From JBILXY01 sp044378055 (GTDB taxonomy: Bacteria; Patescibacteriota; JACMRA01), in the NCBI GenBank assembly GCA_044378055.1, contig JBILXY010000005.1, positions 1 to 64,000 of the forward strand: DNA of 64,000 bases, read 5' to 3'. Under the pieces are notes generated by a model that saw nothing but the letters and a program-made list of their open reading frames with translations, ran no database searches and was not told where the DNA came from. A program made the position numbers and the translations under genes. Of this stretch, positions 42,426-54,067 are shown piece after piece (position 1 is the stretch's first letter; every line of letters starts with the position of its first letter).

Positions 42426-43544
42426 TTAATTACATCCGTTTCTTACAAACCCCCAATAGCCTTTATCTGGCTTAATAGGCTCTATATTCCATGGAACTTT
42501 ATTTCCCTGTGGGATATCAGCATGGCACATAAACTGATTGTACATCGACCAATATTGATTTGTATTCCATCGTTTATTCCAAGGACTATTTACGCAAGTC
42601 CAACCTGACCATAGTGCACAATTAGATGTTTTGTCGAATGATTCTTGCCAACAAGCCCACTGTCCTCTACAATTCCAAGCACCACACCAAGTTGGACTGT
42701 TGCTTGCAGACCACATTCCGTCTCTATTTATCCAATTTACAGTACTAATTGCATTGCCACACCAAGTAGGGTCGGCTACAACTGGAAAGGCTGCATTTTC
42801 TAGGTTTATGTGTTGCCTTAAAGTGTTTCCGTTTTCTACTGTGTACCAGGTTTTTAAATCTTTTTTGTTAGCATCTACAGCCCAAGGTTTTCCTATTGAA
42901 ATAACCGGTGTTTGTCTAGACATTATTAAATCTGAAGTAGATTTACCTATACTTTTTGGTAAATTAATTTTTTCTATTTTGTTGAAATTTGGGTTGGGTT
43001 TGGTTATAACTGCACTTCCATCATTATTGATAGAAAGTTTATAATCTTGTTTTAATTCTACTTTAAAATCGTAAAAATTTGGAGCATCTTTAGACTTTAT
43101 ATTTATAACCTGTCTTACTCCACCATCTACTGCTTCAACAATGATATCTGTTTTAGACTTTTCGCCTGAATAAATTACCTTTTCATCAACAATATCCACT
43201 GAATTTATTTCCTTATCTTCAGGGATAGAAATAGAAATATCATCATTTAACCTGGATAATTTAACTTTTTTATCTTTCAAACTAAAGTCTAATTTAATGT
43301 TTGTCTGGTCAGAGTTTAAACGGTTACTATCTTTGTTATTTTTTGTAAGTTTTTGAGAAATTGGCTTCTGTTTATCTTTATCTTTTATATTTTCAAGTAA
43401 TTGTTTAGTTAGGTTAAAAGATCTTTTATTTACCTTTAAATCTAGCGAATCCGAAGCTTGTACATTAAAATTAAGAAGTGAGAAGGCTAATACGAAAATG
43501 ATTGATAATGAAAATATATTTATTTTGAAAGGTTTTGTGAACAT
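42426..43544 (-). CDS. Secreted protein with C-terminal DUF2599 domain
   Basis: About 372 residues from ATG 43544; the upstream in-frame ATGs precede the signal peptide awkwardly. Signal peptide FSLSIIFVLAFSLLNFNVQASDS. A middle domain runs from KVIYSGEKSKTDIIVEAVDGGVRQ to the block IGKPWAVDANKKDLKTWY and FPVVADPTW, a layout I associate with secreted actinobacterial proteins whose variable C-terminal tips follow PVVADP. The tip here is a Trp/Cys-rich DUF2599 domain (NQFMCHADIPQGNKVPWNIEP ... NGCN). A toxin or effector role is inference. Confidence 0.75.
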   Translation of the reverse strand: MFTKPFKINIFSLSIIFVLAFSLLNFNVQASDSLDLKVNKRSFNLTKQLLENIKDKDKQKPISQKLTKNNKDSNRLNSDQTNIKLDFSLKDKKVKLSRLNDDISISIPEDKEINSVDIVDEKVIYSGEKSKTDIIVEAVDGGVRQVINIKSKDAPNFYDFKVELKQDYKLSINNDGSAVITKPNPNFNKIEKINLPKSIGKSTSDLIMSRQTPVISIGKPWAVDANKKDLKTWYTVENGNTLRQHINLENAAFPVVADPTWCGNAISTVNWINRDGMWSASNSPTWCGAWNCRGQWACWQESFDKTSNCALWSGWTCVNSPWNKRWNTNQYWSMYNQFMCHADIPQGNKVPWNIEPIKPDKGYWGFVRNGCN

Positions 43545-43612
43545 ATATAGTTTTTTAAATTTATAATATTCTATATAAGCCATTGTATTAAACAACAGTC
43601 AAAGAAAAAAAC

Positions 43613-43631
43613 TGTTCACAGATTGGACTTT
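43613..43631. repeat. 19-bp repeat, copy 2
   Basis: Exact second copy of TGTTCACAGATTGGACTTT (first at 104-122), here upstream of the DUF2599 gene. On the minus strand it is followed by a T7 stretch. Confidence 0.6.
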
Positions 43632-43789
43632 ACAGAATATAAACTTAAATAATGTAAATAATAACAATTTATTAACACAAAAATTATTCAAGATAAAAAT
43701 ATATCTAAGGAGAATAAATCTACTTTAATAGAGCATATAAATAACGATTTACTCAATAACAGATAGAATATGTGTATTACCCCACAATA

Positions 43790-43811
43790 AAAGACCCAAT
43801 TAAGGGCCTTT
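43790..43811 (-). terminator. Terminator of the 23S rRNA unit
   Basis: On the minus strand AAAGGCCC-ttaatt-GGGTCTTT (8 bp with one G-T pair) followed by TATTG, 27 nt beyond the processing stem. No 5S sequence is seen between the 23S and this hairpin. Confidence 0.75.
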
Positions 43812-43837
43812 ATGATGGTTTTACTGAAGTTTGCAAC

Positions 43838-43856
43838 TTACAGCTGGATTTTAGCA
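43838..43856 (-). other. 23S processing stem, 3' arm
   Basis: This 19-nt segment is the exact reverse complement of 47005-47023 on the other side of the 23S gene. In the precursor RNA the two arms would pair into a perfect 19-bp helix enclosing the 23S, the expected RNase III processing stem. Confidence 0.85.
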
Positions 43857-43884
43857 AAGTTTTATTAAATTAAAAAACTAGAAA

Positions 43885-46920
<3,036 letters not shown>

Positions 46921-47004
46921 TTTTTATAGATCTTTAATTTTTTTCGAACTTACACGTTAGAAAGATTTAGTATTTCTACTAATGCTTTTCTACCGCGGTT
47001 TTTA

Positions 47005-47023
47005 TGCTAAAATCCAGCTGTAA
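47005..47023 (-). other. 23S processing stem, 5' arm
   Basis: Perfect complement of 43838-43856. It lies about 85 nt upstream of the 23S 5' end in the leader of the rRNA transcript. A TTGACA at 47098-47093 (minus) with TTTAAA 21 bp on is the nearest promoter-like sequence; it overlaps the end of the glycosyltransferase gene. Confidence 0.85.
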
Positions 47024-47099
47024 ATTGACTATCTATTATGCAGATTATTAGCATATTAGTAGCTCTTTAAAAGAGACAAAAATTTGTTCACTTGTCAAG

Positions 47100-47831
47100 T
47101 TATTTCGCCAAAAGGTGTTTGTACTTCTCTTTCAAAGCTATCAAATGTGTGTTTAAATAGAGGCTTTTAGTCATTTTCTGGCTACGATTAGTTTCGTGCA
47201 TTCTATGCAAATGACTGTAAAAATGTAAATAAATAGGCATTTCTTCTTGTTCCAAAAAAGATAAATACATATCAATATCTTCTGGGCCAACAAAATTTTC
47301 GTCCATACCACCAACCCTAGCAATCAACTCTTTCTTAATTAATGTATTAAATTGAATAAAATGGTCACCTGTTAACACTGATTTAAGTAAGTCAGAAACA
47401 TCTTTAAATTTCCAGCCGTAATAATCTTCTCCTGATAGGTATGATAGTTTCGCATCTACCCTTAAAAAATCTGCAACAAACCAATTGGTTTTAGGATTAG
47501 ATTTTATTGCCACTGCGAAGTTTGCTAAGGTTCTTTGTAGAATAATATCGTCGTCATCTAAAACAAAAATCCAATCATATTTAGCTTTGGCAACTCCTAG
47601 ATTGAAAGCTTTTTTTCGGCCTACATTTTCTTTTAAATCTATGAAGCTAAAATTTTCTGGGAAAGATTGAGCGTTTAAATACTTACTTACATCAGGGTTA
47701 CCGTCATTAACAATAATATATTCCCAAGTTATTTGATGTGGAGTATTGATTAAGTTTACAACACTTTCTATTGTTTCGTTTAGGAATTGTATTCTGCTTG
47801 TTCTGGTTATAACAGAGATGGTTGTGTTCAT
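47100..47831 (-). CDS. Family 2 glycosyltransferase
   Basis: 243 residues from ATG 47831, where MNTTISVITRTSRIQFLNETIESV gives the proper GT-A start; the upstream extension is rejected. Nucleotide-sugar site: YIIVNDGNPDVSKYL, then DWIFVLDDDDIIL, the DxD metal motif. A late GGMDENFVGPEDIDMYLSFLEQE matches the acceptor/base region (ED). It probably builds a surface polysaccharide. It ends where the 23S promoter-like sequence begins. Confidence 0.88.
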   Translation of the reverse strand: MNTTISVITRTSRIQFLNETIESVVNLINTPHQITWEYIIVNDGNPDVSKYLNAQSFPENFSFIDLKENVGRKKAFNLGVAKAKYDWIFVLDDDDIILQRTLANFAVAIKSNPKTNWFVADFLRVDAKLSYLSGEDYYGWKFKDVSDLLKSVLTGDHFIQFNTLIKKELIARVGGMDENFVGPEDIDMYLSFLEQEEMPIYLHFYSHLHRMHETNRSQKMTKSLYLNTHLIALKEKYKHLLAK

Positions 47832-47922
47832 GATTATATAAATATCAAAGATGGTGGATTGGGTCAAAAAAAATATCACCCCGAAGGGTGATTTATTGGT
47901 AAATTATATTTATTGGCCAAAG

Positions 47923-48040
47923 CGGGAGATAGTAAATATCTCCCCTACGGTAAAATTTTGTTCGACGCAATGGTCGCATTTATGGCGATCCGCGATCGCC
48001 GCTACGGGCCCAAACGGGAGGATGAATTCTTCCCCTACGG
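47923..48040 (+). repeat. Cluster of three family-3 hairpin repeats
   Basis: GGGAGATAGTAAATATCTCCCCTACGG-type unit at 47923-47950, GGCGAT-ccgcg-ATCGCC-GCTACGG at 47984-48007 and GGGAGgatgaattCTTCCC-CTACGG at 48015-48040. The stem sequence differs in each but pairs with itself, and the suffix CTACGG is constant. The last unit lies just past the RhlE stop and may end its transcript. Confidence 0.8.
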
Positions 48041-48044
48041 TTTT

Positions 48045-49313
48045 TTACCTGCTGATTAGGGTGAAGGCTTTGCCGAATTTTCCGTTTCTGCCTGTTCTAC
48101 CAATACGATGGATGTAATCTTCGTAACTCATTGGTTCGTCGAAGTTTACTACTGAAGAAATATCGCTAACATCAATACCACGCGCAGCAACATCTGTAGC
48201 AACTAAAATATCGATTTGTGTCTGTCTGAATCTTTTTAGTGCAATTTCGCGGTGTTTCTGGGTTTTACCTCCGTGAATGAAATCTGTGATATATCCGCTT
48301 TGACCTAATTGGGATGAAACTTGTTCAGCCATGATTTGGGTATTAACGAATACTAAAGTTTTAGTTCTTCCTTCTTTTTGAAGAATATCTAGTAAAACAT
48401 CGATTTTTCTGTTGCTTCTATCAATATGTACTGCTTCTTGGTGTACGAACATGGAAGGTTTAGGCTGGTTTAACTGAATATAGTCAGCAGTTGGGGCTAA
48501 ACGATTAATGGTTGGTTGCACTTTTTTATCTAAAGTAGCAGAGAAGAATAGGTTTTGATGAACTTCAGGAATTTTGCTGAACAATAAGTTAATATCGTCG
48601 GAAAAACCCATATCTAACATTCTATCCATTTCGTCTAAAACTACTGTATCTACATATTCAAGTTGTAAAACTCCGCGGTGGAATAAATCTACAAGTCTTC
48701 CTGGTGTTCCAATGATGAAGTGATTAGGACGACTTAAACCACGAATTTGGGTGCCCATTGAAGCTCCGCCAATACAAGTTTGTACTCCAATTCTTAGTTT
48801 TCTTAAATCGAAAGTCATTAATTCTTTTTCAATTTGAAGAGCAAGTTCACGAGTAGGGGCAATAATTAAATTAACCTGAATTTGGTTGTTCTTTGCGTGA
48901 GCAATTGTTTGATTAAGAAGAGGGATTAAGAAAGCTCCGGTTTTACCTGAACCTGTTTGAGAAATTGCCACAATATCTTTTCCGCCTAAAACGACTGGAA
49001 TTGATAGAGCCTGAATTTCTGTAGGGCTGTAATAGCCTCTTGCTGTAAGAGATTCTAAAATTTCTGGGGCAAGGTTTAAAGATTCAAAAGAACCGAAGTC
49101 TTTTTGTTCTTCAACGATAGTAAGTTCAGCTTGGTTGATTGTTTGATTGTAAAGGGAAATATCTAGAGTTTGACCTCTTCTTCCTCCTCTACCTCCGCCC
49201 CGACCTCCGCGGCCTGAACTGAAACCTGAACGGCCACCACCAAAACTTCTACCTCCTCCTCTGTTCGAATTGGAGCGACCACCAAAGCCTCCTCCTTGAG
49301 AATTATAATTCAT
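48045..49313 (-). CDS. DEAD-box ATP-dependent RNA helicase, RhlE-like
   Basis: 422 residues. An N-terminal Gly/Arg/Ser-rich tail (about 1-48, RGG boxes) is followed by the Q motif (ARGYYSPTEIQALSIP), Walker A (AISQTGSGKTGAF), motif II VLDEMDRMLDMGF, SAT (FFSATLD), HGGKTQ, ATDVAARGIDV and HRIGRTGRNG. Motif II is DEMD, not DEAD. The protein stops about 12 residues after motif VI, so the usual C-terminal RGG/basic tail is missing and is found at the N-terminus instead. Likely ribosome assembly or RNA decay at low temperature. Confidence 0.92.
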   Translation of the reverse strand: MNYNSQGGGFGGRSNSNRGGGRSFGGGRSGFSSGRGGRGGGRGGRRGQTLDISLYNQTINQAELTIVEEQKDFGSFESLNLAPEILESLTARGYYSPTEIQALSIPVVLGGKDIVAISQTGSGKTGAFLIPLLNQTIAHAKNNQIQVNLIIAPTRELALQIEKELMTFDLRKLRIGVQTCIGGASMGTQIRGLSRPNHFIIGTPGRLVDLFHRGVLQLEYVDTVVLDEMDRMLDMGFSDDINLLFSKIPEVHQNLFFSATLDKKVQPTINRLAPTADYIQLNQPKPSMFVHQEAVHIDRSNRKIDVLLDILQKEGRTKTLVFVNTQIMAEQVSSQLGQSGYITDFIHGGKTQKHREIALKRFRQTQIDILVATDVAARGIDVSDISSVVNFDEPMSYEDYIHRIGRTGRNGKFGKAFTLISR

Positions 49314-49498
49314 ATAAGTAATAACATTATTGCAGAACTAACCAAAGCAAAACAATATGTTATCACTTCAATCTGTGCAATTCTTTTAAGACTTATACAA
49401 AAACTACTTCTTGTAAAGGGGAACTGTGAATACTAAGAAGAAAACGCCATGTATTAAACAAGTTAAGTATTTAATTCTTAGAAAATTTTATTTTAAAA

Positions 49499-49879
49499 CT
49501 AGATTATTGCAATTAATTTTACAGTGAAAACCAAAGGCGAATTAGCTGGAATTAAACCTGGAATTTCTCTGCTTCCGTAAGCAAGTTTTGCTGGAATTGT
49601 AAGTTTTCTTTCACCACCAACTTGCAACCCTTTTACATTTTCTAATCCTTCCCCAGTAATTCCCATATCCCAACCTTGAATAACTTGGCCAACCCCAATA
49701 GTTATATCTAAAGGTTGATTGCGTGAGTATGAACTATCAAAAGGTGTTCCATCCAGTAAAGTTCCAGCATAGTCGATTAAAATATCTTTACCTACAACAA
49801 CTTCCGGACCAGTTCCAACGGTAATATCTTCTACAATTAATTCATTTATTTCAGGGTTTTGGATATTTAATTCAGACAT
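49499..49879 (-). CDS. FKBP-type peptidyl-prolyl isomerase
   Basis: 126 residues with a complete FKBP fold: ILIDYAGTLLDGTPFDSSYSRNQPL, IGVGQVIQGWDMGITG, MKVGGER-like QVGGERKLTIPAKLAYGSREIPG and NSPLVFTVKL. No signal peptide, so cytosolic; it helps proline-limited folding. Single gene. Confidence 0.92.
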   Translation of the reverse strand: MSELNIQNPEINELIVEDITVGTGPEVVVGKDILIDYAGTLLDGTPFDSSYSRNQPLDITIGVGQVIQGWDMGITGEGLENVKGLQVGGERKLTIPAKLAYGSREIPGLIPANSPLVFTVKLIAII

Positions 49880-50016
49880 AGGTATGTAAATTTATACTTT
49901 TTTATTCTAAATTGTTTGTCTAGATTATGGCAAGAAAATTGTTATTTTTATTAGACTGACTGGACATAAATGGCTTAAGTGTAAATAGTTAAGTATTAAG
50001 TTGTGAGGAAAGTTTC

Positions 50017-50172
50017 ATGAAAGGAAGTATTGGAAGGAGAGGAAAACTAGCTTTAGCAGTTATTTTAACACTTGCTGTAATCCACTTAGAAGAAAGTAAT
50101 AGTTTAGAAACTTATACTCATGAGAGCAAAAACTTACAAAACACAAGTAAGTTGACTAACAAAACCAAATAG
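50017..50172 (+). CDS. Small exported or membrane peptide, 51 residues
   Basis: ATG with a GAGG SD 9 bp upstream. The N-terminus MKGSIGRRGKLALAVILTLA is a basic region followed by a short hydrophobic core, like a signal or anchor; the rest is Asn/Lys/Ser/Thr-rich. The stop lies inside a terminator stem. One of the solitary, SD-led small genes of this window. Confidence 0.5.
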   Translation: MKGSIGRRGKLALAVILTLAVIHLEESNSLETYTHESKNLQNTSKLTNKTK

Positions 50173-50193
50173 TTATATATTTGGTTAATTTTT
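50163..50193 (+). terminator. Intrinsic terminator
   Basis: AACCAAAT-agttat-ATTTGGTT followed by AATTTTTT, between the 51-residue gene and the LamG gene, whose ATG is directly behind it. Confidence 0.8.
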
Positions 50194-50194
50194 T

Positions 50195-51979
50195 ATGGGC
50201 AACAAGTTTCACCCTAATCTAGGTTTTAAATTATTACAGAGTTTTGTGGTTGGTTTTTCTGTATGGCTTGTAACCATGCCAATTGCAGTGCAGGCCTTAA
50301 CTTTTGTGGATTCTACCCAAACTAATTTTAACACAGGTACTTATTCTGCCACACAGTGGAATGGAGGGGCAAACAACTTTGTTCGTTTAACTGCTGGTGG
50401 TAGGGCTGCTGGAACTGGAACTTATACTTCTGGGGTTAAAGATGCTGGATTTAATGCAAGTTGGAATAGTATTGCTTGGGTTCCAACTGGGCCTTACAAC
50501 AAGGAATTGCCGGCAAACTTAGGGGTTGAAACTGGTTACATTATCAACAATGTTAGCATGACTGGAAATAATGCTTACTACAGATTCAATCAGGCTGTTA
50601 GTTCCACAAGTTTTCCGGATAGTTCTGGCAATTCCATGACTGGCACATGTGTAGCAACTGAATGCCCTGTATCAGGAGCTGCTGGAAAGTTGAATACTGC
50701 CACTACTTTTGATGGAGTGAATGATTCGATAACAGTTCCAACAAGTTGGAGTACAAATTTAAACACAACTTCTTCTCTTGCTTTCTGGATTAGAACAACC
50801 CAAGTTGGTAATGCAACTTTCTGGCAGGCCCCAACAGTTACAGGAATTGAACAAAGCGGAGCAGGAAATGATATTTTTTGGGGAAACATCGATAATACTG
50901 GCAGAATAGCCTTATATGTGGGAGATTCTGGGTTCGTAAAAAGTACCAATCCAATTAATAATAATGTTTGGAGGCATGTTGTAATGACCAGAAATGCCAC
51001 AACTGGAGATGCTAGAATATATATTGATGGGACTTTAAATGCTAATGCAACTTTAGAAACAGGCAATAAAACTACGCCATTTACAGCTATTGGAAGACTT
51101 GAAAGCACTGTAGGGCCTGCAGGGTTTGTATATTTTGCGGGAAGTTTAGATGAAATGGCTTCCTTTAACCGTGTTTTATCGGCTAGCGAAGTAACTAGTA
51201 TGTACCAAAGAGCGGTTTTAAGGCTTTTATTCCAAGTAAGATCTTGCCCTAGCGTTGCCTGCACAGGGATAAACTTTGAAGGACCAGATGGAACCACAGG
51301 AACTTTTTATAGTGAGCTGGATAGTCCCGGCGTTGGTTTACCAATTTTCAATTTAAATTCCTTAAACGCACCGCTAAACCGCTATTTTCAGTATTTTATT
51401 CGCTTTCAAACAGATAATAGTGCTATTACCCCAACTTTGCAAAGTGTAACAGTGGACTATTCACAATATATTCCCAGCATTGCCTTAAGCATAAGGAATA
51501 GCGCAGATACTGCTGATACAAATTCTTGCGATTTAGGAACTGCTAGCACAACTTTGGTTTCCAGCTGTAGCTATAGGGTTAAAGTTACTACTAATGCAGT
51601 TTCTGGTTATGTTGTTGCAGTAAGAACTTCAGGCAACTTAACCTCAGGCTCGGATAGTATTCCTAATGCTGCTGCTGGCACAGGTGGTGGGGGCGGAAAT
51701 AACATTGTGGCAGGAACAGCTCTTTACGGTGCACAGGTTTTAGCTGGTTCAATTACAGGTGGGACTATAGGGGTTAACAGTTTGTTTAATGCAGGGGCAA
51801 CTAACAGTGTTTTGTTCAATTATGGCAGTAACACCAACATGGTAACAGCCACTGGGCCAAACAACCCTGTAAATTCAAGTCAATCTTCATTAGTAACCCA
51901 CAATCTTGCAATCGATGGAGGAACACCGGCTGGTTATTATTCACAAAGTATAACCTATAGCGTTACAGCAACTTTCTAG
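50195..51979 (+). CDS. Secreted LamG/concanavalin-like surface protein
   Basis: 594 residues. Signal peptide (LLQSFVVGFSVWLVTMPIAVQA), a beta-rich N-terminal region, then a LamG/ConA-like domain at about 115-330: LNTATTFDGVNDSITVPTSW, LAFWIRTTQ, WRHVVMTRNATTGDARIYIDGTL, YFAGSLDEMASFNRVLSASEV. Further beta domains follow. No catalytic residues, membrane anchor or sorting motif at the C-terminus. A carbohydrate- or protein-binding surface role is inferred. Confidence 0.82.
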   Translation: MGNKFHPNLGFKLLQSFVVGFSVWLVTMPIAVQALTFVDSTQTNFNTGTYSATQWNGGANNFVRLTAGGRAAGTGTYTSGVKDAGFNASWNSIAWVPTGPYNKELPANLGVETGYIINNVSMTGNNAYYRFNQAVSSTSFPDSSGNSMTGTCVATECPVSGAAGKLNTATTFDGVNDSITVPTSWSTNLNTTSSLAFWIRTTQVGNATFWQAPTVTGIEQSGAGNDIFWGNIDNTGRIALYVGDSGFVKSTNPINNNVWRHVVMTRNATTGDARIYIDGTLNANATLETGNKTTPFTAIGRLESTVGPAGFVYFAGSLDEMASFNRVLSASEVTSMYQRAVLRLLFQVRSCPSVACTGINFEGPDGTTGTFYSELDSPGVGLPIFNLNSLNAPLNRYFQYFIRFQTDNSAITPTLQSVTVDYSQYIPSIALSIRNSADTADTNSCDLGTASTTLVSSCSYRVKVTTNAVSGYVVAVRTSGNLTSGSDSIPNAAAGTGGGGGNNIVAGTALYGAQVLAGSITGGTIGVNSLFNAGATNSVLFNYGSNTNMVTATGPNNPVNSSQSSLVTHNLAIDGGTPAGYYSQSITYSVTATF

Positions 51980-51990
51980 GATACGGAAGA

Positions 51991-52008
51991 TTAAAACACA
52001 TGTTTTAA
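51991..52008. repeat. AT-rich palindrome TTAAAACA-CATGTTTTAA type
   Basis: TTAAAACACATGTTTTAA, the complement of the elements at 58378-58395 and 62442-62459. All three lie at gene ends: here between the convergent LamG and gnd genes. The 7-8 bp stem suggests a weak bidirectional terminator or a protein-binding site. Confidence 0.65.
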
Positions 52009-52049
52009 AATCAATAGTATGAATTTAATCAGTAAAGATGGATAGTCAA

Positions 52050-53477
52050 TTATCTATTCCACCCACCAGAATAACTTCCCTCCTTATCTATTCTTTCAAA
52101 ACCATGCTGCCCAAAGTAATCACGCTGGGCTTGAATTAAACTTTGCCCTGTTTGATTGTATAGCAAATCTTTCAAATAACCTATTGATGAAGTAATAACT
52201 GGTAAATTAAGAGCTAATAATTTAGATTGTGATATTAATGAAGAAGCCAGTAATTCTTTTAAAACGGAGGTATAGTTCAGCTTGTCGGAAAGAAGCTTAG
52301 GTAGATATTCAAGCCATTTACTTCTAATTATACAACCTCCCTGCCAGACCCTTAACACTTCTTCAATCTTAATTCCCCAACCATAGTTGGTTTCAGCTGC
52401 TAATATCAGTTCTAAGCCTTGAATATAGCTGGTCAGGAAAATTAACTGCAATAAATTATTTAATTCAGTAACTTCAAAATCCAGCTCTGCTAAATCATTA
52501 GGCATTTTTTCCACAATAAAATTATTCAGATCTTTGCTAGTAATTCGGGCATTTAGCGCAGAAAATATATTTGGCACAGAAACTTCAAGCTCTAAGGCTG
52601 ATTCAATTGACCATTTTCCAGTACCTTTTGAATCGGAAACTTGTTTAATTTTGTTGATCAAAAAGTCTGAACTCAAAGAATCTTTAGTTTCTAAAATCTT
52701 GTTGGTTATATCTAATAAATACGACTGATTATTGCCTGTATTTAACTCTTCAAAAACCTGTTTAATGGATGTTAAATCCAATCCTGTAGTTTTTAATATA
52801 TCGTAAACTTCGGCTATGCCTTGCATTAAAGAGTATTCAATACCATTGTGAACCATTTTCACAAAGTGACCTGCAGGGTTTTCACCGAAATTGGCCACAC
52901 AGGGGTTTCCTTCAAAGTCTTTAGCTGCGATGGCTTGTAAAATTGGCATTACAGCATCGCAACTTTCTTTATGGCCTGAAAGCATTATACTTGGGCCATT
53001 CAAAGCCCCTTCTGCCCCTCCGCTTATTCCACAACCAAGAAAATATATAGTTTTTTGATCTAGAACCATTTCCTCGTCGTCGTTTAATTCATCTTCAAAA
53101 TCAATGCAGTCTTCCAAAATAATTTCCCTGGTTATTGTATCTTGCCAGTTAGAATTTCCTGCATCAATAACAATATCTAGGCTGGATAACAATGGTTTTA
53201 ACTCGACTAAAATTTCATCAACAGGATCGCCACTTTTCACCAAAAGAATAACTTTTCTTGGTAGTTCCAAACTTTCCACAAAATCTTTTAAATTTTCATA
53301 GCCAACTATATTGTTTCTGGTTTCTGCAGAATCTAGTTTAGAACTTAGGTCTAAAAGGTCAGTAGTTTTTTTGTAAGTGCGATTATATACTGAAATTTTA
53401 TAACCTTTGTTGGCTATATTCCTTGATAAATTACCACCCATTGTTGAAAGCCCAATTAAGCCAATATTATTTAACAT
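52050..53477 (-). CDS. gnd: 6-phosphogluconate dehydrogenase, decarboxylating
   Basis: 475 residues, full length. NAD(P)-binding NIGLIGLSTMGGNLSRNIAN and the later VYNRTYKKT; CGISGGAEGALNGPSIMLSG (family: GGEEGAR.GPS.MPGG, here with A for one E); the catalytic Lys/Asn block GHFVKMVHNGIEYSLMQGIAEVYD; and WQGGCIIRS. It forms ribulose-5-phosphate, CO2 and reduced cofactor. Pathway partner pgl is at 6943. A TTGACA lies at 53526-53521, 44 bp upstream (minus). Confidence 0.93.
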   Translation of the reverse strand: MLNNIGLIGLSTMGGNLSRNIANKGYKISVYNRTYKKTTDLLDLSSKLDSAETRNNIVGYENLKDFVESLELPRKVILLVKSGDPVDEILVELKPLLSSLDIVIDAGNSNWQDTITREIILEDCIDFEDELNDDEEMVLDQKTIYFLGCGISGGAEGALNGPSIMLSGHKESCDAVMPILQAIAAKDFEGNPCVANFGENPAGHFVKMVHNGIEYSLMQGIAEVYDILKTTGLDLTSIKQVFEELNTGNNQSYLLDITNKILETKDSLSSDFLINKIKQVSDSKGTGKWSIESALELEVSVPNIFSALNARITSKDLNNFIVEKMPNDLAELDFEVTELNNLLQLIFLTSYIQGLELILAAETNYGWGIKIEEVLRVWQGGCIIRSKWLEYLPKLLSDKLNYTSVLKELLASSLISQSKLLALNLPVITSSIGYLKDLLYNQTGQSLIQAQRDYFGQHGFERIDKEGSYSGGWNR

Positions 53478-53536
53478 AGAAAGTGTTTTATAGCATTTAA
53501 GTGAAGAAGTCTAACTTTGTTGTCAATAAATAAGGC

Positions 53537-53563
53537 AAAAAAAACTGGTCTTTAGTAGCCAGT
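53537..53563 (-). terminator. Intrinsic terminator
   Basis: On the minus strand ACTGG-ctactaaaga-CCAGT followed by T8, directly behind the stop of the 53570 gene. Confidence 0.82.
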
Positions 53564-53569
53564 AAATTT

Positions 53570-53974
53570 CTATGATTTTAGTAAATCATTAATAATAATT
53601 TTTATATCTCCGTCTTGGAAATAATATATTCCATCTTGCAGGCCTGTTTTTTCAGTAAGACCAGAAAGATTAACTAAATTATGAATTGCAGCTTCTGCGA
53701 TATTATATACCGCAATTTTGCTTATAGAAAATGCTTTACTATTATGAAACTCTTCTGCCAGTAGAGTACCTTTAGGCTTGGTTGAATAGCTTAATTCGTC
53801 ATCTAAAATACAACAATCAACTAGTATTAGAAATGGAACTAAAAAATTATTGTCAGCCTCTCTTGCAATTCTTATATAATCTCGACCCTGTGCGAGTGAA
53901 TGCAGTTGATAGCAAACGATATCATGTGCTAATTCCAAGTTTCCAACAGATGAAACTATAGCAATCTTAATCAT
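53570..53974 (-). CDS. Hypothetical protein, solitary small gene
   Basis: 134 residues, alpha/beta, beginning IKIAIVSSVGNLELAHDIVCYQ, then a strand FLILVDCCIL. The order (strand, loop, helix, strand ending in D) recalls receiver-like or Rossmann-like folds, but no active-site set is complete. An AGGA SD precedes the start, and a terminator follows the stop. Function unknown. Confidence 0.6.
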   Translation of the reverse strand: MIKIAIVSSVGNLELAHDIVCYQLHSLAQGRDYIRIAREADNNFLVPFLILVDCCILDDELSYSTKPKGTLLAEEFHNSKAFSISKIAVYNIAEAAIHNLVNLSGLTEKTGLQDGIYYFQDGDIKIIINDLLKS

Positions 53975-54067
53975 TATTAAATCCTATAAGAAATATATTC
54001 ACTTATTCTTATATTTTAAGAATGGTCAATTGAAATCTCAATACTACTCCAATTTTACCTTAATGTT

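Noticed and set aside
43545..43884. 5S rRNA downstream of the 23S gene
   Set aside because: No 5S-like sequence or fold was found; only the processing arm, a terminator and AT-rich DNA are present.
46921..47099. 16S rRNA or spacer tRNA upstream of the 23S gene
   Set aside because: The space is under 200 bp and holds only the processing arm and a promoter-like sequence; the next gene is a glycosyltransferase.
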